This document shows positions 1-9,619 of a stretch of DNA of 46,849 bases, one piece after another. The number at the start of each line of letters is the position of its first letter. The stretch's first letter is position 1. Origin of the DNA: Xenococcus sp. PCC 7305 (GTDB taxonomy: Bacteria > Cyanobacteriota > Cyanobacteriia > Cyanobacteriales > Xenococcaceae); contig NZ_ALVZ01000190.1 in NCBI RefSeq assembly GCF_000332055.1, positions 1 to 46,849 on the forward strand, written 5' to 3'. Under the pieces are notes generated by a model. It saw nothing but the letters and a program-made list of their open reading frames with translations, was not told the origin of the DNA and did not search any database. A program made the position numbers and the translations under genes.

Positions 1-3000
1 GATTCAACTGTAATTTCTACATTTGCAGTCGCTGTTCCTCCATTTCCATCAGCAATAGTATAGCTGTAGGTATCAATCCCGTTAAAGTCTTCTTCTGGAG
101 TATAGGTAATGCTGCCATCTGCGTTAATAGTAGTTGTGCCATTGCCCCCATCGGTAGCGCTGGTTACTGTTAGGAGATCTTCGTCGGGGTCACTATCGTT
201 GTCTAATACTGCTGTAGTTACTGCTGTATCTTCATCTGTTGTATCTTCATCATCATTCGCTATGGGCTCAGTGTTAAAATCGTTAATCGTTACATTTGCA
301 GTATCAGTTCCGCCATCTGAATCAGTAATCGTATAGGTGAAGCTATCGCTATCGCTAAACTCATCAAGATCAGGGGTATAGGTAAAGGAACCATCAGCGT
401 CGATACTCACTGAACCAGCTAGAGGCTCACTATTTGCAGTAACAGTGAAAAGATCACCTTCGGGGTCGCTGTCAACACCGTCTCCTGTATTATCGCTAAT
501 CAGATTGCCACCGATAGAAGGCTCCCCATTAAGAGTGTAAATATTATCAACTGCATCGGGAGGTAGATTATCCGTAACCGTTACAGTCAAAACTTGCGTC
601 GCACTCAACCCCTGAGAATCAGCAACCTCAATTTCAAGTTCGTAGTTATTATCAGTATTGATATCCAGAGGGTTTTCAAAATCGGGGGCTGTGTCGAAGT
701 CTACTATGCCAGTAATAGGATCTATGTTAAATAATGCTGAGTCGGCCCCTCCAATAATGCTATAGGTAAGTCCTAGTCCTTCAGAATCATTATCATCAAG
801 GGACATTACATCGATAACTAAGGTTGTATTCTCTAGTATATTTGCAGTGTCAGGACTGATAATTATGGGAGGATCATTTTGATCAACATTTACTGTTAAG
901 TCCACAAGATCACTGAGACCTCCAGAATCAGTAACTGTGACTTGAACCTCATAATTATTATCACCATCAGCATCTTCAGGATTCTCAAAATCCGGTGTAT
1001 TAACAAAGGTTAACTCTCCTGTCTCGTTATCTAAGTTAAACAGAAGCGCATCTAAGCCTGTTAAGCTATAGGTCAATCCTTCTCCTTCAATGTCTAGATC
1101 ATCAGTGGTCTCAATATCTATGACATCGCTTTGCCCGGTAGGAATACTAACAGTGGCAGGAGTAGTATCAGGAATGATAATAGTAGGAGCTTCATTCGGC
1201 AAAATAGTAGCATTACCAGGTAATGTCAATGCCACCAGAAAAATAGAATCGTCATTAGAGGGATTAGCCGTATCAATCTGAATAGAACTATCGCCATCAT
1301 TGAGGAAATCTGTCAAATCATATAATTCGTCATCGCTAGCTAAATTGTCAAAAGGATCAATAGGATTGTCTAATGAATCACCTACCCCACCAACAGTGAT
1401 CAGTGCACCATTACTGGCAGAGCCATCGTCAAAATCACCTGCTGAACTTGTTAGTCGCACGCCGTTGATATCAACTTCACTAAACTGGAGATCAGGAAGA
1501 GTTCCCCGCACAAATCCAAACTGGATTCCTAAAGCTAATTGAGCTATAAAGTCTGGATCGCTTTTATCTATAGGATCAGCTAGAAACACGGTGTTCGTTT
1601 GTGGCGTCGGCCCTGTAAGCCCACCTTCTAAGAGGAAAATGCTTCTTTCTGGCAAAGACGGATTTGAGTAAATAACAGATAGACTCGTTCCCTCAATAAA
1701 TTCAGGTTGACCTGTAGTAGTTTCACCAACAGCAAAATCAAATAGTCCGCCACCGAGGCCCACCCTATCGCTAACAATGGAGGTAACATCTGCACGACCT
1801 GTTTCAAAGTTCAATACTGAAGCATCCCCTACATTTTCTAGCCAAGTGATATCAACTAATTGATCATCAAAGCTAATAGTATCGGGTTGGAAAGATACGT
1901 CAAATGTTCGGGTTGCCACATGCAAATAGGCAGCCTCTATTGTTGAACCTGCAGGAATATCAGCTTGTAATAATCCTGAATCGGAGGTCCCCAATCCGTC
2001 GGTAGAAATCCCAGTAGGCCCAATAAATGTAGCAGCTATATCTGGATCAGGTTGAATCAGATCTAGAGAACCTAAATCTTCATTTAAATCAGCAACTGTG
2101 ACAGTCAAATCTTGATCATCTGTCAGTCCACCAGAATCAGTCACTATGACTTGAACCTCATAATTATTATCGTCATCAGAATCTCCAGGATTCTCAAAAT
2201 CTGGTGGATTAATAAAGGTTAAGATACCAAAGCTATTAATCGCAAATAGTTCTTCATCTGCTCCTGCAAGACTATAGATCAATCCTTCTCCTTCAATATC
2301 TAGATCATCAGTGGTCCCGATATCTATGACATTAGTTTGTCCTTCCAGGATACTGATAGTTGCAGGATTAGTTTCAGGGTTGATAATAATAGGATTTTCA
2401 TTGACAAAAGGAGTAATAGTAATTGAACTTGGTAAGTTTTGTGCTCCACGGGAATCTGTTGCTTGAAACTGGATAACAAAACTTTGTTCAGCTTGGGAAA
2501 TAGTGGGAGTCCAATTAACAGTTATAGTGGCTGGATCATTAGGAATTATAGGATTAGGGACAAAAGTCATCCCTGGAGGTGGATTTAAGGGGACTAGAGA
2601 AGCAATATCGTCATCGTCTGGGTCATCAGCTGTTACGGTAAAAGATAGTTGCTGTCCTACTTGAGAAGATAATGGACCAGCAGGATCAAAGCTAATTAGT
2701 GGAGCTTCATTTACAGTAGAAGGATCTACGATCTCCAAAATGAAATCAATCGGACTTGATGCTCCTACAGAATCTTCCATAATGACTTGGGTAGTCCACA
2801 AATCACCTACAACTGTAAAATCAGGTGTTGCGACATTCTGCCAGCTTAAAAGCCCGGATGAACTTACGACTAAGCCATTTGGGAAGGGAACAATTCCACT
2901 TTCTACTGTAGTAGCTAAACGAAAGGTGACATTATCTCCGTTAGGATCTACAAATGGAATTTGGAAACTAAAATTAGCATCATCAGGAACTGTAACAATA

Positions 3001-3431
3001 GAAGGCAAGCTACTAAAAGGTGGTAGATTGCTTGGGCCATTAGTTCCACCACCGTCAATAGTAACAGTTGTTTCTGTCCTATAATCAGAATCACTACTAT
3101 TTTGCAGAGTTGAAATTCGAGCAAAGTTCTCGAAAAAAGCTGTATAGTTCCCTGGTGAAGTATAGATGTAATTAATTAGATCGCCACCGGCATCTACAAG
3201 ACGACCTTGAATTACATCGGCTTGGGAATCAGCCACTGTTATCTCTAAGTACAAAGACTCAGACGATCCATCGCCAAAGTTTAGAGTTCCAACATTTATT
3301 ATCTCGCCTACTCCGGGAGTTCCAAAAAAACTTCTTCGATAAGCTTGTTCACCACGAAATTGAATCGCTAATGGATCATCTGAATTAGGATTATCTTCCC
3401 AAAAAAGCGTTGCATATCTAAAATGTGACAT
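1..3431 (-). CDS. Giant cadherin/tandem-95 repeat surface protein, C-terminus cut by window edge
   Basis: The frame stays open from ATG 3431 to base 1, about 1,143 codons, so the C-terminus lies outside. An AAAGAGAG ribosome site precedes the ATG. Residues 1-125 form a PKD-like β module (starts MSHFRYATLFW, contains LNFGDG and YTSPGNYTAFF). Ig/cadherin-like repeats follow to about residue 450, with closing strands of the type PDFENPGDSDDDNNYEVQV. A β-rich module of about 290 residues that I cannot assign comes next, then more cadherin-like repeats and two tandem-95-type repeats (FTYTITDSDGG, YSYTIADGNGG) at the edge. The many Asp-rich DxD loops suggest calcium-stiffened domains of an adhesin or matrix protein. 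No signal peptide is visible. Type I secretion through an unseen C-terminal RTX signal is an inference. The gene lies 189 bp downstream of the CHAT gene on the same strand, so co-transcription is possible. Confidence 0.85.
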   Translation of the reverse strand, partial: MSHFRYATLFWEDNPNSDDPLAIQFRGEQAYRRSFFGTPGVGEIINVGTLNFGDGSSESLYLEITVADSQADVIQGRLVDAGGDLINYIYTSPGNYTAFFENFARISTLQNSSDSDYRTETTVTIDGGGTNGPSNLPPFSSLPSIVTVPDDANFSFQIPFVDPNGDNVTFRLATTVESGIVPFPNGLVVSSSGLLSWQNVATPDFTVVGDLWTTQVIMEDSVGASSPIDFILEIVDPSTVNEAPLISFDPAGPLSSQVGQQLSFTVTADDPDDDDIASLVPLNPPPGMTFVPNPIIPNDPATITVNWTPTISQAEQSFVIQFQATDSRGAQNLPSSITITPFVNENPIIINPETNPATISILEGQTNVIDIGTTDDLDIEGEGLIYSLAGADEELFAINSFGILTFINPPDFENPGDSDDDNNYEVQVIVTDSGGLTDDQDLTVTVADLNEDLGSLDLIQPDPDIAATFIGPTGISTDGLGTSDSGLLQADIPAGSTIEAAYLHVATRTFDVSFQPDTISFDDQLVDITWLENVGDASVLNFETGRADVTSIVSDRVGLGGGLFDFAVGETTTGQPEFIEGTSLSVIYSNPSLPERSIFLLEGGLTGPTPQTNTVFLADPIDKSDPDFIAQLALGIQFGFVRGTLPDLQFSEVDINGVRLTSSAGDFDDGSASNGALITVGGVGDSLDNPIDPFDNLASDDELYDLTDFLNDGDSSIQIDTANPSNDDSIFLVALTLPGNATILPNEAPTIIIPDTTPATVSIPTGQSDVIDIETTDDLDIEGEGLTYSLTGLDALLFNLDNETGELTFVNTPDFENPEDADGDNNYEVQVTVTDSGGLSDLVDLTVNVDQNDPPIIISPDTANILENTTLVIDVMSLDDNDSEGLGLTYSIIGGADSALFNIDPITGIVDFDTAPDFENPLDINTDNNYELEIEVADSQGLSATQVLTVTVTDNLPPDAVDNIYTLNGEPSIGGNLISDNTGDGVDSDPEGDLFTVTANSEPLAGSVSIDADGSFTYTPDLDEFSDSDSFTYTITDSDGGTDTANVTINDFNTEPIANDDEDTTDEDTAVTTAVLDNDSDPDEDLLTVTSATDGGNGTTTINADGSITYTPEEDFNGIDTYSYTIADGNGGTATANVEITVE

Positions 3432-3620
3432 AAAAATATCTCTCTTTCAATTTTGGATAATGAACAAAATAAAAATTTTTTAGAAGTCAAAATTACAAAA
3501 TTAATTGAATTTAAACTTCTGATTATTGATGAGCAATAAAACAAAATTATGCCTAATAAAGCTGTAAAAACTGCGATTATAAGTTGCTTATCGTTAAAAA
3601 AGCTTACCCGGATTCGATAG

Positions 3621-5228
3621 CTACCAAGGGTTGCCAATGATAGTAAAGGCACTCCAGTAGCGAGGATGAGTTAAATCTATATCCAGTTCTGTAATTTCAG
3701 CAGGTAAATCAAACGTTACGTCTTCCACAATTAATTTTCCTTTTTCTAAACGAACTTCTTCATTCAATAGAGACAATTGAGCTTGACGCAAAGCTTCAGC
3801 TTTAATTGGTGAACTTTTAAGCTCCCTATAAAATTGAGACATTAATGACAAAGTCCCAGAATCACTCACGTACCATAAACTTCCAAGGGCCGATTTAACT
3901 CCTGCCTGATAAGCTAAGCTGGCAAACCCATATTCGGCATCTCTATCTCCCACCGCAGTGTTGCAAGCACTCAGCACGATAAGTTGTACTAACGGATTGT
4001 TTAATCCCAGCTGTCTAACTTCGTCTATACCCAATTTGCGATCGCCAAACTGAATGAATGAATTAGAAGGTTTTCCCGGTAAAAACTCAGCATGAGTGGC
4101 AAGATGCAAAATGCCAAATGGTTGATTGGTTTGAGTTTGTTGGAGATTCTCTACTGTAAAGTCTTCGTTGAGAAAGGATTCTCCTTCCCATAGACTTTGG
4201 GCAATAATATCCAACTCGGTCGGTACTGCTGGAAGAGGTGATAATTCTGGGTCGGCAAAATTATCAGCCCCCATAGCTAATATTTCGACATCCCGAATAT
4301 CCTGGTATTTGGTATTCGTCAGCCTGAAACTAGGTATCATTCCCACACTATATTTTTCGATCAGATATTCTTCCCCATCATGTAATGCGGCTAAAGGTAG
4401 GGATCGAATTCCGCTATCCAAAATAAAAACAAGATTTTCTATTTCTCTTGCTTTTAGCTCTTCCCTAAGAGGTTCAATTAGCCATTGATACAGTTGTTGT
4501 GATGGGGGTAAATATTTTTCCTCGGGCAATCCATAAAAAACACTATCGCTAAAACGATTGGCAGCTGCTGTAACTTGAGCTCGATCTGTCCCCTTGATTC
4601 GTCTGCGAACAGCATCTCCTTTTGCCGTGACTAATATTAGTTCTAGTTCATCATCGGGTTGGGGAAAAAAACCAACTTGGCCACTATTTAGAGTAGCTTC
4701 TGAAGGATAAAACACTGCATAAATGACTGCTGGTTTAATTCCAGCTTCCTCTTCAATTTTAGTGAGGTCTTGCTGAATTTGGGCTAAAGAAACCTCTGAT
4801 GTTTCTTCCTCTAATTCCCCAATATAGTATTGATAGCTTGTAGTCAAATCTTCATCCACTTTCGCTATTCGTTGAGATAATTCCCGAGGAGGAACTCTAT
4901 TTTGCGGATAAGAAGTAACTAAGCCTGGTGCCGGTGAGGTAGGAACATTCGGGGTGGGCTGAAGATTGGTTTCGATTTCAATACCCTGTTCTGGAGTAAA
5001 CTCTGGTGGCCCATCAACTGTTACGCCAGTGGGTACATCAATCGTGCCATTGCCATCAAGATCAATCCCAATTAGACCGTTGTTTGAGGGAATAATTATT
5101 TGAGCAGCAACAGAATCAATTGTTAGTGTTAAATAACCTGTTGCTAAGAATATGCAAGATATTACATTGCAGCGGTTGAGAACCGAGGAACAGATTCTAC
5201 TCTTTCTTTTATTGCTGGGAGAAACCAT
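3621..5228 (-). CDS. Exported CHAT-domain protein (putative cysteine protease)
   Basis: 535 residues. The N-terminus has a basic stretch, a hydrophobic core and a likely signal-peptidase site after VAA (about residue 42), so the protein is probably exported. Residues about 240-535 form a CHAT domain, a caspase-like fold, with the expected catalytic pair visible: His379 in LHLATHAEF and Cys422 in LSACNTAVG. The domain ends in the usual HPRYWSAFTIIG. The TPR repeats often found before CHAT domains are missing. Instead residues 45-110 are Pro/Thr-rich, starting with a DLDGNGTIDV stretch that resembles a calcium-binding dockerin or EF-hand loop. The TpsB-type transporter is divergent and the giant repeat protein follows. 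In cyanobacteria CHAT proteins are often found beside two-partner secretion genes, but the substrate is unknown. Confidence 0.9.
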   Translation of the reverse strand: MVSPSNKRKSRICSSVLNRCNVISCIFLATGYLTLTIDSVAAQIIIPSNNGLIGIDLDGNGTIDVPTGVTVDGPPEFTPEQGIEIETNLQPTPNVPTSPAPGLVTSYPQNRVPPRELSQRIAKVDEDLTTSYQYYIGELEEETSEVSLAQIQQDLTKIEEEAGIKPAVIYAVFYPSEATLNSGQVGFFPQPDDELELILVTAKGDAVRRRIKGTDRAQVTAAANRFSDSVFYGLPEEKYLPPSQQLYQWLIEPLREELKAREIENLVFILDSGIRSLPLAALHDGEEYLIEKYSVGMIPSFRLTNTKYQDIRDVEILAMGADNFADPELSPLPAVPTELDIIAQSLWEGESFLNEDFTVENLQQTQTNQPFGILHLATHAEFLPGKPSNSFIQFGDRKLGIDEVRQLGLNNPLVQLIVLSACNTAVGDRDAEYGFASLAYQAGVKSALGSLWYVSDSGTLSLMSQFYRELKSSPIKAEALRQAQLSLLNEEVRLEKGKLIVEDVTFDLPAEITELDIDLTHPRYWSAFTIIGNPW

Positions 5229-6017
5229 TGTGCTTTTAGTAGTTTTTTTGAGTTTTTAATAAGAAAATATACTAATTATAGTATCGATCAAAGAATAGGT
5301 AAACTTCATGATTTTTAAAATAAACCATCCGCAATTGTAATTGACTTACGATAATCTCCTAAGATTATTTTTTACAGCTCCCCATAGTATTCACAACTTC
5401 AACAAAAAACTCTCATTGTTCTTAATCAATATTAACAATTGACTGACTCAATTAAATCAAGAATAAATTATTCTTTTAGCCTCAAATTCCAACATGTTCC
5501 TAAACTAAAGAGTAGCTTCATGGTAAAACTCCACCTGAAAATATTAAGTTTTCGTTACTCTATCTTTCTAATAGTCTGAAAATGTTTTTTCTTATATTAC
5601 TTAAATAACATGTACAGTTTGTAATACTTAACATCTGCCTACTCTTAAACTTAAATTTTTTCTGTCCGGGTTTCGAGATTTTTTCAAAAAACGATTTTGT
5701 CATTTTTAACGAATTAACAAGGGTTTTAGGGCTAAATACAGACTATGAATACTTGAAAAATTTTTACATACCAAACATTGACAAAATTTAAATTAGTGTT
5801 ATATTAGTGCTTTTAGTAATAGGGAATTCAAGTTGGTTAAAATTGATTCAAGTTGGTTAAAATCAACTTTGCTCGGTAAGTAATTCAAGTTTTATCTATA
5901 AAGTTTGATCTATTTCTGATGCATATTGTATTACAAAAAGATGCGGTTTTTAGATGACTAAAAAGATAGTTGGGACTATTATAAAAGTGATTTTTTGTTA
6001 ATTTAAGTTGTAAGCAA
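5229..6017. promoter_or_regulatory. Divergent intergenic region between CHAT gene and TpsB transporter
   Basis: This 789-bp AT-rich gap separates two divergent secretion-related genes and must hold both promoters. I see no coding potential and no RNA gene. The one clear structure is the 20-bp-period repeat at 5826-5869, annotated separately. The rest is low-complexity AT-rich sequence. Confidence 0.6.
5826..5869. repeat. Tandem 18-bp repeat with overlapping inverted repeat (possible operator)
   Basis: ATTCAAGTTGGTTAAAAT occurs twice with a 20-bp period, at 5826-5843 and 5846-5863. The second copy also forms an inverted repeat, AAGTTG-(8)-CAACTT, at 5850-5869. It lies about 150-190 bp upstream of the TpsB start. 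The arrangement fits two regulator-binding sites on nearly the same DNA face, but no regulator can be named. Confidence 0.45.
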
Positions 6018-7772
6018 ATGAAATTTATATTTAAGCGCTTTATGACGTTATATTTTGGCTGCGATAATTCATTTATATTAAAAAATAATTATCTATTTTT
6101 CATTGTATTTTTTCTTAGCTTGGTAAGTTCAATTGACAATAATTGTTATGCTCAAGCAGGTATTAATTCCGAATTTGAACATCAAAAAGCTAATATTTTT
6201 TTATCCCAAGCTAATCAAGAATCTTTAACGGCTCCTTCCTCTACTCCTTTGAATAAAGTAGATCCACAAGCTTCTATTAAAATAGATACGATAACAGTTT
6301 CAGGTAGTACTATCTTCCCACAAGAGGATTTCAAGACAATTATTCAACCCCTAGAAGGCAAGATTTCTTCTCTGTCAGAACTAAGATTAGTTGCCGATCA
6401 AATAACTCAGTTATATTTACAGGATGGTTACATAACTTCGAGAGCAGTCATTAATTCTGATTCTCTTGCAGAGGGAAACATTCAAATAGAAATTATTGAA
6501 GGAGAGATCGAAGAGATCAAAATTATCGGCGCAGACAAATTAATTAAATATGTTCGTTCTAGGGTTAATTTGGGGGCTGCCTCTCCTCTAAATACTAGGA
6601 AACTGGAAGAACAACTACGTCTACTAAGAACAGACCCTTTAATAGAGAATATAGAAGCTAATCTCTCCGCTGGTAGTGGGATAGGCCGAAGTACATTGAT
6701 AGTCAGAGTGAAAGCTGCTAAACCTTTAGCGTTGGATTTTGGGATAGATAATTATTCGCCTCCAAGTGTTGGTTCAGAACGTTTAGGTTTAGAATTGGCT
6801 TATCGGAATCTTAGTGGTTTGGGAGATACATTTTCAACTTCATATTTTCCTAGAATAGAAGCTTTTAGTGATACATTTGATCTAAATTTCCAATATCAAG
6901 TTCCCATTAATCCCAAAAATGGAACTATTACTGCTGAAATTGAGCTTAACAGAAATGAAATTGTTAATGGGATTGGGGAAGATTTTGATATTAATGGAGA
7001 AACAGAACTTTATAGATTAAATTATCGGCAACCAATAATTCGGAGCACAAAACAAGAAGTTGCTTTGTCGCTAGGCTTTGATTATCAGGATTCACAAACT
7101 TTTTTACAAGAAGATGGTTTTAGCTTTATCGCAGGACCAGAAAAGGGAGCAAGTAAGACTAGTGTGCTTCGCTTTGGACAGGATTATATTTTGCGTCAAC
7201 CTAAGGGCGCTTGGGCATTTGCTTCTAGTCTAAATTTGGGAATAGATCTTTTTGATGCTACTACTAATAGCTCTGAGTCTGTTCCCGATGGGAAATTTTT
7301 TAGTTGGTTAGGTCAAATACAAAGAGTACAAGTACTTAATAAGGATAATTTTCTAATTATTCAAAGTGAGTTTCAATTAACTCCTGATAGTTTGCTGCCA
7401 TCTCAACAATTTATTATTGGGGGTGGTCAATCAGTAAAAGGATATCGTCAAAATACGAGATCAGGAGATAATGGGTTTCTATTTTCTATTGAGGATCGTT
7501 TTACTGTAAGTAGAAGTACAGCTGGTCAACCAATCTTCACTTTGGCCCCTTTCTTTAATATGGGTGCTATTTGGAATGCAGATGATAATCCTAATGAGCG
7601 GCCAAATCAAAATTTTCTAGCGGCGCTTGGATTAGGATTTATTTGGCAACCTATTAGTGATTTGAATATCCGACTTGATTATGCACCACCATTAATTGAT
7701 TTAGATGATCGTGGAGATAATGTTCAAGATGATGGATTTCATTTTAGTGTTCGTTACTCTAAAAAAATATAG
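6018..7772 (+). CDS. ShlB/FhaC-family outer-membrane transporter (TpsB, two-partner secretion)
   Basis: 584 residues. A signal peptide with a hydrophobic core at about 24-37 ends near CYAQ (46). A POTRA domain of the ShlB type spans about 87-165 (IDTITVSGSTIF through IQIEIIEGEIEEI), with a second POTRA-like stretch to about 235. The rest is a β-barrel starting LALDFGIDNYSPPSVGSERLG, carrying the conserved lid-loop motif GGGQSVKGYR (VKGY at 473-476). TpsB proteins export large β-helical exoproteins (TpsA) across the outer membrane. No TpsA-like protein lies in the window; the partner may be elsewhere. The gene diverges from the CHAT gene. An ATG 24 bases downstream is an alternative start, and the ribosome site is weak for both. 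Confidence 0.92.
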   Translation: MKFIFKRFMTLYFGCDNSFILKNNYLFFIVFFLSLVSSIDNNCYAQAGINSEFEHQKANIFLSQANQESLTAPSSTPLNKVDPQASIKIDTITVSGSTIFPQEDFKTIIQPLEGKISSLSELRLVADQITQLYLQDGYITSRAVINSDSLAEGNIQIEIIEGEIEEIKIIGADKLIKYVRSRVNLGAASPLNTRKLEEQLRLLRTDPLIENIEANLSAGSGIGRSTLIVRVKAAKPLALDFGIDNYSPPSVGSERLGLELAYRNLSGLGDTFSTSYFPRIEAFSDTFDLNFQYQVPINPKNGTITAEIELNRNEIVNGIGEDFDINGETELYRLNYRQPIIRSTKQEVALSLGFDYQDSQTFLQEDGFSFIAGPEKGASKTSVLRFGQDYILRQPKGAWAFASSLNLGIDLFDATTNSSESVPDGKFFSWLGQIQRVQVLNKDNFLIIQSEFQLTPDSLLPSQQFIIGGGQSVKGYRQNTRSGDNGFLFSIEDRFTVSRSTAGQPIFTLAPFFNMGAIWNADDNPNERPNQNFLAALGLGFIWQPISDLNIRLDYAPPLIDLDDRGDNVQDDGFHFSVRYSKKI

Positions 7773-8050
7773 ATATAGCAGCAAGGCATAAAGACTAATT
7801 ATCTCTGTATTAAAGTTTTTCAAAGAGAGTTCAATTCAATATACTAGCCAGGGCATAGCAGAATTTACGCTTGGGGAGAGTCTCTCTCTTGGGCAGTTGG
7901 AGTAATTCTGCCGTCTAACGGAGACTCGTTGCAGCAAAAACCCTCTCGCCTTTAGGCATGGGGTGTGTCAAATCAGTATAATCTGCGAATTTATTCATCA
8001 TTCCCAATCCTGATTTACTTGTAGATTTATCCTTTCCATTTTAGGATTAT

Positions 8051-8638
8051 CTAGATTCCTATTTGATCAATCTGATTTTCAGGGATTAAAACTTTGTCAA
8101 CTAATACTACAATCAGATTTTCACTAACCTTTTCAATTTTCTGTACTGTTGAATTATTTAGCAAAATTGCTTCCGTTTGATCTTCGAGAACTACCCCTGT
8201 AATGCTTATAGTATTGCCATCGGAGGTAGTGATCTTTTGATTTTTAATATCATCTTCCGAAATTGTTCCAGGAATAGAATAATATTTGATTAATTTATTT
8301 ATTTCTTCTGGATTCGATAGTTTCTCCTTGTCTTCAGCCGATAAGTTGTTGAATGCATCATCTACTGGAACAATGAGGGTCGTATTCAAATCTTCATTCT
8401 TCAATTCGGACTCTAAATCGCTATTTTCTAGCAGGGAAGCAAAAAAAGTTGCATCATGAACTTCAAGCCATCTCTTTATATCCTTGTTTGCACCTCTAAA
8501 TAAACTAGCAGAAGGATTGAAAAAACTGGCAGAAGGATAGTATATTTGGTTTGAAGGATAGTATATTTGGGCTGAAGCATTAAGCTGAATATGAGAAATA
8601 GCAAACGCTAACCCAAGTACCTTAATTAGATTCTTCAT
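8051..8638 (-). CDS. Secreted fasciclin (FAS1) domain protein
   Basis: 195 residues with a signal peptide ending NASA|Q (about residue 23). A short linker of imperfect repeats follows (QIYYPSNQIYYPSASFFNPSAS). The FAS1 domain runs from about residue 55 to 190: FFASLLENSDL, the H1-like stretch TTLIVPVDDAFNNLS, the YH-like region IKYYSIPG, and the final H2-like VVLVDKVLIP. FAS1 domains mediate cell or matrix adhesion. Many cyanobacterial homologues are single-domain secreted proteins of this size. The gene stands alone on its strand between the transporter and the DUF554 gene; placement near other envelope genes is suggestive only. Confidence 0.88.
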   Translation of the reverse strand: MKNLIKVLGLAFAISHIQLNASAQIYYPSNQIYYPSASFFNPSASLFRGANKDIKRWLEVHDATFFASLLENSDLESELKNEDLNTTLIVPVDDAFNNLSAEDKEKLSNPEEINKLIKYYSIPGTISEDDIKNQKITTSDGNTISITGVVLEDQTEAILLNNSTVQKIEKVSENLIVVLVDKVLIPENQIDQIGI

Positions 8639-8878
8639 ATTAAGAAATGTCCATTCAATTTAATTAAGCACAAAGTCAAATGATTAACTTAATCTATTAA
8701 AAGTAGTATATCGTAAAACGACATGATATAGGTGATGTAATCCGCCAAGAAACGACATTAGTACCTTATCTTTATATTTTTATATCTTTGTCTTCTTATA
8801 TATTTCACATACTTAGAAACAAATTTGTATTGTAGGACACATAAATATGTGGATAATAAATAGTCATGAGGATAATTT

Positions 8879-9619
8879 ATGGTATTAGATTTTTGGGCGA
8901 AAACTAGTGGGACTTGGATTAATATTGTGACGGTTTTAATTGGTTCTAGTTTTGGTCTAATTTTAAAAAATCGGCTCTCGGCAAAAATACAAAGGATCAT
9001 TACTCAAGGCATTGGTTTAGTGACTATTTGGATTGGAGTCACTATGACAGATAGTATGGGCAAGATTGATGCAGGAGCTATTAATGGAGTGGTGGTTGGA
9101 TTGGTTGCAATTGTCTTGGGTGGTATTTTTGGTGAATGGTTGCAGATTGAAGAGAAATTAAAATCTATTGGAGATTTCTTAAAGGCAAAGTTTCGGGGAC
9201 AGGGTTTGTTTACTGAGGGTTTTGTCGCTAGTAGTTTGTTATTTTGTGTGGGGCCAATGACTTTAATTGGTTGTCTAAATAATGGCTTAAATGGTGATAA
9301 TACTTTGCTAGTCATCAAGGCAACTATGGATGGTATTGTAGCTATTGCCTTAGCTAATATTTATGGCATTGGAGTGGGATTTTCGGTTGTCGTTTTATTT
9401 TTTTATCAGGGAGGGTTGTCGTTACTAGCAGGTTTAGTTGCCAATGTGATTCCTGATCCGAATAATAATCCTTCTATTTTGCTTGTAAGTGGGGTGGGTG
9501 GGTTAATGATTATGGCGATCGGTTTTAATTTATTGGAAATTACGAAGATCCGGGTTGCTTCTTTTTTACCGGCGATCGCGATCTCTCCTGTTCTTTATTG
9601 TCTTATGGCCCTATTATAA
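8879..9619 (+). CDS. DUF554 family integral membrane protein
   Basis: 246 residues, almost entirely hydrophobic, with about seven predicted spans. The N-terminus GTWINIVTVLIGSSFGLILKN, the segment GLVTIWIGVTMT, and GPMTLIGCLNNGLNGD are typical of DUF554 (YdfK-like) proteins, whose function is not established. Start ATG 8879 follows GAGGAT at a suitable distance. The stop region overlaps by 6 bp the stop of the convergent gene 9614-11356. Confidence 0.88.
   Translation: MVLDFWAKTSGTWINIVTVLIGSSFGLILKNRLSAKIQRIITQGIGLVTIWIGVTMTDSMGKIDAGAINGVVVGLVAIVLGGIFGEWLQIEEKLKSIGDFLKAKFRGQGLFTEGFVASSLLFCVGPMTLIGCLNNGLNGDNTLLVIKATMDGIVAIALANIYGIGVGFSVVVLFFYQGGLSLLAGLVANVIPDPNNNPSILLVSGVGGLMIMAIGFNLLEITKIRVASFLPAIAISPVLYCLMALL

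Noticed and set aside
3368-3652. 94-residue open frame between the CHAT gene and the giant repeat protein
   Set aside because: It overlaps both real genes, has no ribosome site and no recognisable domain; the better start for the downstream gene is ATG 3431.
7860-7970. Possible remnant of a mobile element after the TpsB gene
   Set aside because: GC-richer stretch with short imperfect palindromes (CCGTCTAACGG), but no clear terminal repeats or coding remnant.
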